Shown here piece by piece: positions 6,971 through 13,213 of a stretch of DNA of 13,213 nt. Positions within the stretch are counted from its first letter, which is position 1, and each line of letters starts with the position of its first letter. The notes below the pieces were generated by a model, which made no database searches, was not told the origin of the DNA, and saw only the letters and a program-made list of their open reading frames with translations. A program made the position numbers and the translations under genes. The stretch covers positions 35,625 to 48,837 of the forward strand of contig DAYE01000037.1 in NCBI GenBank assembly GCA_002506745.1, read 5' to 3'. The stretch comes from Euryarchaeota archaeon UBA33. Lineage in GTDB: Archaea; Thermoplasmatota; E2; DHVEG-1.

Positions 6971-6980
6971 CTTATAGAAT
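6971..6980 (-). promoter_or_regulatory. Possible TATA box of msrA
   Basis: On the minus strand ATTCTATAAG lies about 65 bases before the ATG, predicting a start near 6949 and a leader of about 38 bases. An alternative AT-rich element at 6945-6960 would shorten the leader to about 15. The 194-base gap 6912-7105 contains no gene that I can support. Confidence 0.35.
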
Positions 6981-6991
6981 TTGTCGTACTC

Positions 6992-7010
6992 AGGGAACCT
7001 TAAGGGAACC
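6992..7010. repeat. Direct repeat AGGGAACC, 11-base period, upstream of msrA
   Basis: Two identical octamers AGGGAACC occupy 6992-6999 and 7003-7010. They are separated by TTA, so the period is 11 bases, about one helical turn. The junction also forms the palindrome CCTTAAGG (6998-7005). The pair lies just upstream of the candidate msrA TATA box, where an activator would bind. Confidence 0.45.
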
Positions 7011-7105
7011 GTGTCTCGTTAAAAATGGGGGATTATATTTCAATAAAATAAGGTCGCTTTGTTGGCAATTCAGGTCTAAGAGTTTGCCGCAGCGCACTTA
7101 TTTTT

Positions 7106-7939
7106 TTAAAATTTGGTGACTGATTCTTGCGGGAAGAATTTTTCTTGTTGGAATTTTTTTGACCGTTGTTTGATTACTTCTATTAAGGTATCTGCAATGC
7201 CATCTAAACTCTCATCGATTTCTTTGAGTGAATATCGTTTTGTCGAATATCCTTCTTTGTAGGATTCTTCATCGCTCATTAGATCTATGACTAACTGTTC
7301 CGGATCTAGATTATGGTGTTCTCCATCGATTCCGATATACAGACGAGCGTCCCGTATAGCGATATCGACATGTTTTGAACTGTTATAAGATTCTAGCTCG
7401 CAGAAGACCCCTCGTTTTCGTAAGGATTCATAGAGCTTCAACGCATGGGGTGATGCGCGTTTTTCCCGCTGATGATGCATACAGAGGGATTTTCCGAAGT
7501 TTGTCATAGAGTAATCATATTCGGTTTTCGGCAGTTTGATATTGCAAACTTCACAGAAGAAATCATGGGGGGAAGTGACATCTCGTTTTAAATCCCGTTC
7601 GAGTTTCGCGAGTTTTACTAGACCGTTGTCTTGTTCCATTTTATTCCATATGATTTGCATTACTTCACGTAAGCTGAGCGCGTCCATAGTAATTTTATAT
7701 TTTATCCCCAGTAATTTGACAAGCTCCTCTACAAGATCAGCAGGATATTTCCCCTGATATTTCTCAACAAAATTATAGACAATATCATACGCTTTGTTGT
7801 CATTTATTTTATCTAAAAGTTGCATTAAATGGAAGGTGTAACATTCATTACAGACCACTTTCCCATCTGGCAGTTTACGATATGTGGTCCAGAGCCTTTT
7901 ACTGCAACGTTCGCAGTTGAACATTTTGTCCCATCCCAT
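7106..7939 (-). CDS. Zinc-finger protein with PD-(D/E)XK-like (DUF559/Vsr-like) domain
   Basis: This protein has 277 residues and an unknown role. The N-terminal treble-clef or LIM-like finger has C9, C12, C30 and C33 (CERC ... CNEC). A helical region follows (about 40-120). A second zinc site has C129, C132, C153 and H155 or H156 (CEVC ... CMHH). The C-terminal part (about 162-255) resembles DUF559/Vsr-like nuclease folds: SPHALKLYESLRKRGV helix, ELES, HVDIAI with D192, then YIGIDGEHH with D205 and H208/H209, and an ending helix IADTLIEVI. In relatives the last strand usually reads 'IEIDG', but here the glutamate is G203, so nuclease activity may be lost or altered. ATG 7939 fits a TATA box 34 bases upstream. 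ATG 7924 is a possible later start. It is divergent from the two small acidic protein genes. Confidence 0.65.
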   Translation of the reverse strand: MGWDKMFNCERCSKRLWTTYRKLPDGKVVCNECYTFHLMQLLDKINDNKAYDIVYNFVEKYQGKYPADLVEELVKLLGIKYKITMDALSLREVMQIIWNKMEQDNGLVKLAKLERDLKRDVTSPHDFFCEVCNIKLPKTEYDYSMTNFGKSLCMHHQREKRASPHALKLYESLRKRGVFCELESYNSSKHVDIAIRDARLYIGIDGEHHNLDPEQLVIDLMSDEESYKEGYSTKRYSLKEIDESLDGIADTLIEVIKQRSKKFQQEKFFPQESVTKF

Positions 7940-7965
7940 ATGAATCCATTGTCATATATCCTCTC

Positions 7966-7980
7966 TTTATTTAAATATTT
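7966..7980 (-). promoter_or_regulatory. TATA box of the zinc-finger protein gene
   Basis: On the minus strand AAATATTTAAATAAA is centred 34 bases before ATG 7939. It predicts a transcript with a leader of only about eight bases. No clear Shine-Dalgarno is present, as expected of near-leaderless archaeal genes. Confidence 0.6.
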
Positions 7981-8130
7981 TCACAAACTTGTTCTTTCCT
8001 TGTAATTATTGTTGATAAATGTGCATGAACTGGTTTTAATAAAGTGAGATAGCGCATTGTGTTCTCAGGTATTCTATTTTCATGGAAAACAAAAGGAAAC
8101 CCCTGGGGATAAGTGAACCAAACGATAAAG

Positions 8131-8139
8131 AAATATATA
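8131..8139 (+). promoter_or_regulatory. TATA box of the small acidic protein pair
   Basis: AAATATATA lies about 43 bases before the GTG start at 8178 and predicts transcription from about 8161. It would drive both small genes as one message. The 7940-8177 gap otherwise holds only the divergent promoters and an unsupported 27-codon frame. Confidence 0.5.
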
Positions 8140-8177
8140 GGAGATTGCTATTTCCGTACCGCTAGTAGGGAATACCT

Positions 8178-8360
8178 GTGAACGAAGACGATGAAAAAGC
8201 ATTTCTGGAAGATTTCAAAAAAGCAGATATCGATAAAAAATTAGATATGTGGTATTATGCCGTTGACCAAGAGGCACTTTGGGAAGAAATCTTAACAGAA
8301 ATGTCAATGATCGCTCAAGCAGCAAACCCTCACAAAGGGAAAGTATCCGACGAGGAATAA
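8178..8360 (+). CDS. Small acidic protein, paralogue A
   Basis: This protein has 60 residues and no family I recognise. It is acidic and predicted helical: MNEDDEKAFLEDFKKADIDK, then a Trp/Tyr-containing helix (LDMWYYAVDQEALWEEI) and a C-terminal tail rich in charged residues. It starts with GTG, with GGG a few bases upstream. The first 47 residues align without gaps to the product of the next gene, with 23 identities. Shared positions include LDxW, AxxQxxLWExI and the final IA pair. The two genes are 11 bases apart and must be co-transcribed. The conservation of hydrophobic and Trp positions within acidic helices argues for a real, folded or partner-bound protein. There are no membrane segments or cysteines. 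Confidence 0.7.
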   Translation: MNEDDEKAFLEDFKKADIDKKLDMWYYAVDQEALWEEILTEMSMIAQAANPHKGKVSDEE

Positions 8361-8371
8361 AGGTATCATCT

Positions 8372-8575
8372 ATGAATGAAGAAGACAAAAAAGAACTCAT
8401 TGAAGAATTCAAAAAAGGCGATGGTACGAAACGTTTAGACCTGTGGGATTTCGCACTTGCTCAGCAAGTTCTCTGGGAGAATATTATCGCAGAATTACAG
8501 AGAATCGCTCATGAGCAAGGGGTTGACAAAGAGCTTGATAAACGCATGGAAGATGATATGAAGGGCGTAGAGTAA
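8372..8575 (+). CDS. Small acidic protein, paralogue B
   Basis: This protein has 67 residues and is the tandem paralogue of the preceding gene, with the same layout. An acidic-basic N-terminal helix (MNEEDKKELIEEFKKGDGTK) is followed by LDLWDFALAQQVLWENIIAEL and IAHEQGVDKELDKRMEDDMK, which extends the helix by seven residues over paralogue A. The ATG 8372 has AAAGGT at 8359-8364 as ribosome site. Its frame is open upstream to 8279, but the paralogy fixes the start at 8372. The product is unknown. A small regulator, adaptor or dimerising helical protein is conceivable, and this is only inference. Its stop lies nine bases from the convergent SDR stop. Confidence 0.7.
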   Translation: MNEEDKKELIEEFKKGDGTKRLDLWDFALAQQVLWENIIAELQRIAHEQGVDKELDKRMEDDMKGVE

Positions 8576-8584
8576 GGATTTAGG

Positions 8585-9409
8585 TTATAAACCAACATAT
8601 TTTTTGCTGACATTCCATAATTTTTTTGCAACATCCATGTCATAGGTTTCTGTATTTGTTTTTTTGACTGATTCTTTTTCGAAATATTCCCCAGTGATTG
8701 ATTCAATCTCTGGTGCGCAGGCAAGATAGATCGGGGTTTGTGCGCCAATTGATGGTTCTTTTGCAAGGAGTTTAAAAAATTTCGCGGAGAACCACCCTGC
8801 GTCCCTGCTCAGGTTTGTCGCACTCATCCCTGGGTTGACACAATTCACCGACACACCTGTTCCTTTGAGATTTTCTGCCAATAATCTTGTGAAAAGGATG
8901 ATCGCAAGTTTCGAATGGCCGTACACCTTCATCCCAGAAAAGCCATGTTTGAATTCAAGATTATTGAAATGGATTGTTCCAGAATGTAACCCTGACGTAA
9001 GATTAATGATTCTAGCTGGTGCGCTTTTTTTCAAGATATCAAGCAGAAGATTGGTCATCAGAAATGGAGCAAGATAATTGACTGCAAACATATTTTCAAT
9101 CCCGTCTTTTGATTCTCGTCGATGATAATCCACGATTCCTGCATTATTGATTAAAACATGTAACTTGGGATATTTTTTGAGAAACTCCCTGCAACAGTCC
9201 CGAACCGAGTCGAATGATGCGAGATCACAAAACAACACATCGATGTTGGTATTGTTTGTTGCTTGGATGAGTTCCTGTTTTGTTTGTTCTCCTCGTTGTG
9301 CATCTCGTGTGGTGATCACAACGGTTGCTCCAAGCATCGCTAAGCCTTGTGCGGTTTCTTTTCCGATCCCTGATGTCCCACCAGTGATGAGGATGATTTT
9401 CCCTTTCAT
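8585..9409 (-). CDS. Short-chain dehydrogenase/reductase (SDR), retinol-dehydrogenase-like
   Basis: This is a cytosolic NAD(P)-dependent oxidoreductase with 274 residues and all classical SDR marks. The cofactor loop TGGTSGIG is at 9-16. R35 after the second strand suggests NADP(H). CDLASFDSV is at 61-69. NNAG is at 88-91, with N111, S139 (NLTSG), Y163 and K167 (YGHSK) making the catalytic tetrad. VNPGMSATNL (191-200) follows the sixth strand. The resemblance to WW-domain oxidoreductase or retinol dehydrogenase types (N-terminal IILITGG, HFNNLEF) is general, and the substrate is unknown. The ATG has GGTGG at 9416-9420 six bases upstream. The 3' end is nearly touching the convergent small gene. 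The 5' side diverges from an aminotransferase gene. Confidence 0.9.
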   Translation of the reverse strand: MKGKIILITGGTSGIGKETAQGLAMLGATVVITTRDAQRGEQTKQELIQATNNTNIDVLFCDLASFDSVRDCCREFLKKYPKLHVLINNAGIVDYHRRESKDGIENMFAVNYLAPFLMTNLLLDILKKSAPARIINLTSGLHSGTIHFNNLEFKHGFSGMKVYGHSKLAIILFTRLLAENLKGTGVSVNCVNPGMSATNLSRDAGWFSAKFFKLLAKEPSIGAQTPIYLACAPEIESITGEYFEKESVKKTNTETYDMDVAKKLWNVSKKYVGL

Positions 9410-9450
9410 ATTCGACCACCATTCTCTTTTTATTATGATAGATAATGAGG

Positions 9451-9460
9451 TTATATTAAT
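9451..9460 (-). promoter_or_regulatory. TATA box of the SDR gene
   Basis: On the minus strand ATTAATATAA lies about 46 bases before the ATG at 9409 and predicts a leader of about 20 bases containing the GGTGG ribosome site. Confidence 0.5.
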
Positions 9461-9489
9461 CTAATGACCACTTAGGCGACCTGAAGGAT

Positions 9490-9517
9490 TTTTTATATGA
9501 TGCTTTTTTCAAAAGCA
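9490..9517 (+). promoter_or_regulatory. TATA box with adjacent perfect hairpin (possible operator)
   Basis: TTTTTATATG (9490-9499) is a TATA box for the aminotransferase gene. Directly after it, TGCTTTT (9501-9507) and AAAAGCA (9511-9517) form a perfect seven-base inverted repeat around TTC. It sits between the TATA box and the predicted transcript start near 9520, where a bound repressor would block polymerase. Confidence 0.5.
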
Positions 9518-9551
9518 AATATTAAAGAAAGATATCTCTCTTTTGCAGTAC

Positions 9552-10835
9552 ATGGACTCTTCTCGAAAGCAAAAAACGAAGCTTCATCTTTCTAATCTTG
9601 TCGAAAAGGAACTCCATGGGTTATCCCCTATTCAGACGATTATGAAAATGGCGGAAAACCAAGCGATTCGTAAGATGGGATTACACCCTGAAGAAATCAT
9701 ATCATTTGGTGGAGGCTGGTGCAACCATACCGCACCTGAAGAATTGAAAAATGCATACCAGACGATCATAAACGATGCCACATTATTTCACCAATGTGGG
9801 AGGTATAGTCCCATTATTGGTGATTCGTCATGCCGAGAGCAGATCTGTCGATTCGAGGATACCATCTACGGTCTAAAGAACTTGGAACCAAAAAACATCC
9901 TGCTTGGTCATTCATCAACGCAGCTGTTCCATGATGTCCTACGTGTGGTATGCAACCCTGGTGAACCCGTTGGGTTTCTTGACCCGACGTATGCGAATTA
10001 CCTTAATGCCGTGAAATGCGCCCTTCCTGGATCGCCAGTCTTGTTTATCCCTGCATTAGATCCAATGACATGGACGTATCTTGCAAACCCGAATAAGTCG
10101 TTAGAGATCCTGAAACAGTACTGCGCGAAAGGTTTACGGGTTTTGGTCATCCCAGTCCCTGATAATCCTACGAGTCAGATTCCTTCTAAAGAATTCTTGC
10201 GTAGCGCTTTGGATATTATCACTGATGCAGGCGGCTACCTCATCTTGGATCATGCGTACAAGGCATTGTGGTTTGGAGAGATGCCACGCTGTTATTCATG
10301 GTCCCCGGTTGATCATGATCAATTGATTACGCTACATTCCAACTCGAAATGGCTATCCAGTCTCGGCCGACGCCTCGGTTGGGTCGAAGCACATGACACC
10401 GTGATTAAGGGGTTGGAAAAAATCAACGAGTCCGTACTTTTATCTCCTGATAGTTTGCATAGTATGACCACCGCTCGATTCTTAGAGCAAACCTTGTCTG
10501 ATGGTTCTTTGAAGCAGTACGTTCATAACACTCGGAAACTTTACGAAGAGACAGCTGCAGTCATGATGTCCTCGTTGGATTCCCTCCTGGGTTGGAAACG
10601 GCTCACCCCTGATGGCGGATTATATACCTGCAGTCCAACACCACAACAAAAGGAGCCAAGAGGATTTGTCGAACGATTGTTGAAGGCGACAGGTGTCCTG
10701 CTTATACCGGGGACTGGTTTTGGTCCAAGTATGAACCACGGGCTTCGTCTCTCCTATGGTACACTGTGTTATAAGCATGACCAGATTATCGAGGGAATTG
10801 AACGGATTAGCCAATATCTCTCAAAAACAGCATGA
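9552..10835 (+). CDS. PLP-dependent class I/II aminotransferase
   Basis: This is a fold-type I, PLP-dependent aminotransferase of 427 residues. The marks are: GHSSTQLFHDVLR (cofactor phosphate loop), the asparagine of PDNPTS (N205) in place of the usual NPTG, D233 and Y236 in LILDHAYKALWF, the Schiff-base lysine K266 in HSNSKWLSSLGRRLGW, and the carboxylate-binding arginine R399 in GLRLSYG. The N-terminal part (SFGGGWCNHTAPEEL) resembles the usual 'LxxGxPxxxxP' lid. I cannot tell its amino-acid specificity. ATG 9552 gives the product, and the frame extends to a TTG at 9543. The gene has its own TATA box with a hairpin. It is followed by a secreted C45-family gene and then another aminotransferase, all plus-strand but with separate promoters. 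Confidence 0.85.
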   Translation: MDSSRKQKTKLHLSNLVEKELHGLSPIQTIMKMAENQAIRKMGLHPEEIISFGGGWCNHTAPEELKNAYQTIINDATLFHQCGRYSPIIGDSSCREQICRFEDTIYGLKNLEPKNILLGHSSTQLFHDVLRVVCNPGEPVGFLDPTYANYLNAVKCALPGSPVLFIPALDPMTWTYLANPNKSLEILKQYCAKGLRVLVIPVPDNPTSQIPSKEFLRSALDIITDAGGYLILDHAYKALWFGEMPRCYSWSPVDHDQLITLHSNSKWLSSLGRRLGWVEAHDTVIKGLEKINESVLLSPDSLHSMTTARFLEQTLSDGSLKQYVHNTRKLYEETAAVMMSSLDSLLGWKRLTPDGGLYTCSPTPQQKEPRGFVERLLKATGVLLIPGTGFGPSMNHGLRLSYGTLCYKHDQIIEGIERISQYLSKTA

Positions 10836-10870
10836 TTCTCCTAATGGATGGCTATCGCAATACACAGGTA

Positions 10871-10879
10871 TTTTTATAA
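10871..10879 (+). promoter_or_regulatory. TATA box of the C45-family gene
   Basis: TTTTTATAA lies 37 bases before the ATG at 10916 and predicts transcription from about 10901. It leaves a short leader that contains the GGAGG ribosome site at 10903-10907. Confidence 0.6.
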
Positions 10880-10915
10880 AGAGGTGCTTTGATTGTGGAT
10901 ATGGAGGAGTTATGT

Positions 10916-12250
10916 ATGAAAAATCTCTGGGTCATATGCATTTGCCTCTGTTGTGTATTTCCTTTAGCACAGGCTAGTATCGTTATTCAACAACAAAAGA
11001 CGCTCTCTCCATCAGAAGCTTTTCTCATAGATGGCGGTTGGGTCGAAGAACGAGACAATATCACGATTCTGCACGTAAGTGGATCACATTATGAAATGGG
11101 ATTCCAACATGGGTACTTATTACAAGAAAAAGTTCAACAGAATATCCGTGCTTTTTTACATTACGCCCAGGAGTATATTCCTTTGAGTGATTTGCTTGCA
11201 TATTGGAACATCTCCAAACCCTATGTCCCCCCTGAGTATATCCAAGAGATACAGGGGATCGCAGATGGGGCGAACGTCTCCTTTAATGACATCGTCATAT
11301 CGATCATGGCAGTCGAATATTCTGATCATGGATGCTATGGGATTGCAGCCTGGGGACCTGCCACTGTAGATGGACAATTATACCATGCAAGGAGTTTTGA
11401 TTTACCCTCGACCATTCAAGACCCGGTGAGTGGAAAGTACGCCCATGAGAATACTGTCCTTATCGTCAGAAATCCGGACAATGGGTCAGCATCCCTCTGC
11501 CCTGCGATTGCTGGTTCATTTCACACTGGTGGTGGTATGAATTCACAGGGGGTATCTCTTGGTATTCAAATATGCTGGAGCAAAGACCAGACGTTCGAGG
11601 GAAACCCTTATCATTTCCGTGTACAAGAAGTCTTAGATACGGCGACAACAGCGGAAGAGGCTCTTCAGATACTGAATACGAATCGGACGCATGGGTTCAA
11701 CTTCATTGTCTCGCAGGCGGATCCGGCAGTTGGTTTTGTCCTTGAGCAGACCGCGAATCTCACCTACATCGGGACTCATAACGACACGGTCGAAAGCATC
11801 CAACCTTTCTGGGCTATTGAGCATGTGGTGCGGCGAACCAATGTGTTCCTAGAACCAACAATCGCGGCGAAACAACGAACACCCTATAATCCATCAGGAT
11901 TGATCGCGTTTCTCAAACTGTTGTTCTTTCAAAAAAGCAATCCTTTTTTTGCAGTATATCAGTTGTATCAATCAGTAAGTAAACAAATTAATGTTACTTG
12001 GGGTAATTTAACACTGAACAACACCATGGAAGTGCTGCAAAACGGGTATCGGGCGGAGGATTTTCCTCTCTTACGATTGATTGAACGACTCGGAAAAGGA
12101 ACTGGGATGGCCGAGGCATGGAACCAATGGGTCGCTTGTCCAGCGACAGGTGATATGGTGTTTAGTTTTGCGACTCACGACCAGATGGCGTTCAAAACAC
12201 AGATTCATTATGTGAATCTCTATGATTTACTTAACGAATCCCCGCCATAG
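10916..12250 (+). CDS. Secreted C45-family autoproteolytic acyltransferase/hydrolase
   Basis: This is an Ntn-hydrolase related to penicillin-type acyl-CoA:6-APA acyltransferase (peptidase family C45), which activates itself by cutting before a cysteine and then hydrolyses or transfers an acyl or amide bond. The 444 residues carry a Sec signal (MKNLWVICICLCCVFPLAQA, residues 1-20), so it acts outside the membrane. The family motif HYEMGFQHG is at about 58-66. The nucleophile is predicted as C140 in DHGCYGIAAWGPATVDGQL, followed by HARSFD (R159, D162). GGGMNSQGVSLGIQ and HGFNFIVSQADP are later conserved segments. Several N-glycosylation sequons fit an external protein. I chose ATG 10916 because GGAGG lies eight bases upstream. 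The frame opens at TTG 10889. The substrate is unknown. Neighbouring aminotransferases hint at N-acyl amino acids or peptides. Confidence 0.8.
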   Translation: MKNLWVICICLCCVFPLAQASIVIQQQKTLSPSEAFLIDGGWVEERDNITILHVSGSHYEMGFQHGYLLQEKVQQNIRAFLHYAQEYIPLSDLLAYWNISKPYVPPEYIQEIQGIADGANVSFNDIVISIMAVEYSDHGCYGIAAWGPATVDGQLYHARSFDLPSTIQDPVSGKYAHENTVLIVRNPDNGSASLCPAIAGSFHTGGGMNSQGVSLGIQICWSKDQTFEGNPYHFRVQEVLDTATTAEEALQILNTNRTHGFNFIVSQADPAVGFVLEQTANLTYIGTHNDTVESIQPFWAIEHVVRRTNVFLEPTIAAKQRTPYNPSGLIAFLKLLFFQKSNPFFAVYQLYQSVSKQINVTWGNLTLNNTMEVLQNGYRAEDFPLLRLIERLGKGTGMAEAWNQWVACPATGDMVFSFATHDQMAFKTQIHYVNLYDLLNESPP

Positions 12251-12259
12251 ACACATGAT

Positions 12260-12280
12260 CTTTTTTGTGTCCTTTTTTTC
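12260..12280 (+). terminator. Oligo-T terminator after the C45-family gene
   Basis: Two T runs (six at 12261-12266, seven at 12273-12279) follow the stop codon within 30 bases. This is an archaeal-type termination signal and separates the C45-family gene from the next aminotransferase. Confidence 0.55.
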
Positions 12281-12296
12281 TTGCTTCTCCATACTG

Positions 12297-12304
12297 TAAT
12301 ATAC
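12297..12304 (+). promoter_or_regulatory. TATA box of the second aminotransferase
   Basis: TAATATAC is centred 26-27 bases before ATG 12327, the spacing expected for a leaderless message. This supports 12327 over the in-frame ATG at 12315. Confidence 0.5.
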
Positions 12305-12326
12305 GTCTTGTTTGATGGTTCCTACC

Positions 12327-13213
12327 ATGCAGGCTCCTCGAATTGATTTGTTTGAATGGTTGCTGCAAAACGCTCCACACGCCACCCATAATCTGGCTTT
12401 TAGTAATATCCATGGTCTGACGATTCAAGAATATAAAGCACTTACAGATTTACCTTTTCCTGAGAGTTTTGAGTTAGGTTCAAACGCTCAATATGGTGCC
12501 GATGCGTTGAAGAAGACCCTCTCTACGATGTATCACTGCGCTGGTAGTAATATCGTTACGACGACAGGAGCTACTGAGGCGAACTTCCTAGTGTTTTCAA
12601 CCATTCTTAACAAAGGAGATGAGTTTATTATCGAGCAACCAGGATATCAACCGATGTGGTTGACCCCTGAGATGCTTGGTGCTCGACGAATTAATTTGCC
12701 AAGAACATTTGAAACTCGGTTTAGTGTTCAGACAGAAATATTTGAAGACATCATCACGGAAAAAACAAAGCTCTTGGTACTCACGAACCTGCATAATCCA
12801 AGTGGTGTGCTGACGAACCAGACGACGCTTAAGGAAATTTCACGGATCGCAGCGGACCATGGTATCTATGTCCTGATCGATGAAATCTTTCTCGATGGAT
12901 CATTTGCCCCAGTATCATCATCCTTTGGTATTCCAAACGTGATCGTGACTGCGAGTGCGACAAAGATCTATGGTTTAGGTGGACTACATTCAGGATGGAT
13001 TATCGCACCTGAGGAAGTAGCAGCTTGCTGTCAAAGGATGAAGGCACATACCACCGGTGCAGCATCATATACGTCGGAGATTATGACCGCTCGTATTTTT
13101 GATGCTGCTCGGTTTGAACTGATTAAGCGATTTCAGCAGAGAGCGAAAACCAATTTTGACTATCTTAAGAAATGGATGAACCAGCATTCAGAGTTCTTTG
13201 AGTGGGTTGAACC
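12327..13213 (+). CDS. Partial class I/II aminotransferase
   Basis: This is a PLP-dependent aminotransferase cut by the right edge, with 295 codons visible, so about a quarter is missing. Visible marks are TTTGATEANF (79-87, cofactor phosphate loop), EQPGYQPM (103-110), the asparagine of LHNPSG (N157), D185 in VLIDEIF, and the Schiff-base lysine K213 in TASATKIYGLGGLHSGW. The arginine near the C-terminus is outside the window. The NPSG and SATK motifs place it in the usual aspartate-aminotransferase superfamily. It differs clearly from the gene at 9552 and so is not a recent duplicate. ATG 12327 is chosen from the TATA spacing. ATG 12315 would add four residues. Specificity unknown. It is preceded by a T-tract terminator and has its own promoter. 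Confidence 0.85.
   Translation, partial: MQAPRIDLFEWLLQNAPHATHNLAFSNIHGLTIQEYKALTDLPFPESFELGSNAQYGADALKKTLSTMYHCAGSNIVTTTGATEANFLVFSTILNKGDEFIIEQPGYQPMWLTPEMLGARRINLPRTFETRFSVQTEIFEDIITEKTKLLVLTNLHNPSGVLTNQTTLKEISRIAADHGIYVLIDEIFLDGSFAPVSSSFGIPNVIVTASATKIYGLGGLHSGWIIAPEEVAACCQRMKAHTTGAASYTSEIMTARIFDAARFELIKRFQQRAKTNFDYLKKWMNQHSEFFEWVE

Noticed and set aside
6931..7119. A 62-codon plus-strand frame in the gap upstream of msrA
   Set aside because: It runs antisense into the end of the zinc-finger gene, has no ribosome site or TATA box, and its composition (clustered S, F, I and rare Cys) looks like translated AT-rich intergenic DNA.
8082..8165. A 27-codon frame starting MENKRKPLG and ending LLFPYR, ahead of the small acidic gene pair
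   Set aside because: It spans the TATA box of the pair (8131-8139), has no convincing ribosome site and no visible family; it is more likely promoter sequence than a leader peptide.
8148..8174. Imperfect inverted repeat (TTTCCGTAC ... GTAGGGAA) in the leader of the small acidic genes
   Set aside because: The stem is broken by a G-G mismatch with only 3 and 4 paired bases on each side; too weak to call a regulatory hairpin.
9552..13213. The two aminotransferase genes as a recent duplication
   Set aside because: Their motifs differ (PDNPTS and SNSK against LHNPSG and SATK), and their N-terminal regions do not resemble each other, so they are distant superfamily members.

Overview
The window is archaeal and most likely euryarchaeal in the broad sense. 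The evidence is a run of archaeal information-processing genes (Gins51, ribosomal proteins L44e and S27e, aIF2 alpha, Nop10, a PAC2-family proteasome chaperone), AT-rich TATA boxes about 25 bases ahead of probable transcript starts, and oligo-T stretches in place of bacterial terminators. The secreted protein ending in a 'GFGKVT'-type beta domain, the large TspO-like protein and the mixture of housekeeping and stress genes make a Thermoplasmatota-like uncultured archaeon my best guess. That is an inference and has not been tested with any phylogeny.

Layout. Bases 1-591 (minus) hold the N-terminal part of a lipoprotein that runs off the left edge. Bases 829-3677 (plus) are a compact information-processing cluster: gins51, rpl44e, rps27e, aif2a, nop10 and a PAC2-family gene, with overlaps or gaps of only a few bases from rpl44e onward and a second TATA box just before rpl44e. 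Opposed T/A tracts at about 3690-3741 end it. Bases 3749-7939 are all minus-strand: a heavily sequon-bearing secreted protein, a HAD-family hydrolase, a large TspO/MBR-family membrane protein, MsrA, and a zinc-finger protein with a PD-(D/E)XK-like (DUF559/Vsr-like) C-terminal domain. Diverging from the last are two tandem paralogous small acidic proteins (8178-8575). They converge on an NADP-type short-chain dehydrogenase (8585-9409, minus). Bases 9552 to the right edge (plus) carry a class I/II aminotransferase, a secreted C45-family Ntn-hydrolase/acyltransferase and a second, truncated aminotransferase.

How the genes fit together. The 829-3677 cluster couples replication (GINS), the ribosome, translation initiation, rRNA pseudouridylation and proteasome assembly, a neighbourhood known across euryarchaea. 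The rest looks like single-gene transcription units, most with their own TATA box. MsrA, TspO-like and SDR genes suggest a redox or stress flavour. The two aminotransferases around a secreted acyltransferase suggest amino-acid or N-acyl-amino-acid/peptide metabolism, but no shared operon is visible.

The least explained elements are the tandem small acidic protein pair with its divergent zinc-finger/nuclease-like neighbour, the hairpin between TATA box and start of the first aminotransferase, the 11-base-spaced direct repeat ahead of msrA, and the missing conventional start codon of the secreted glycoprotein. I see no tRNA, rRNA, CRISPR array or insertion sequence. No stretch over 300 bases lacks a gene.
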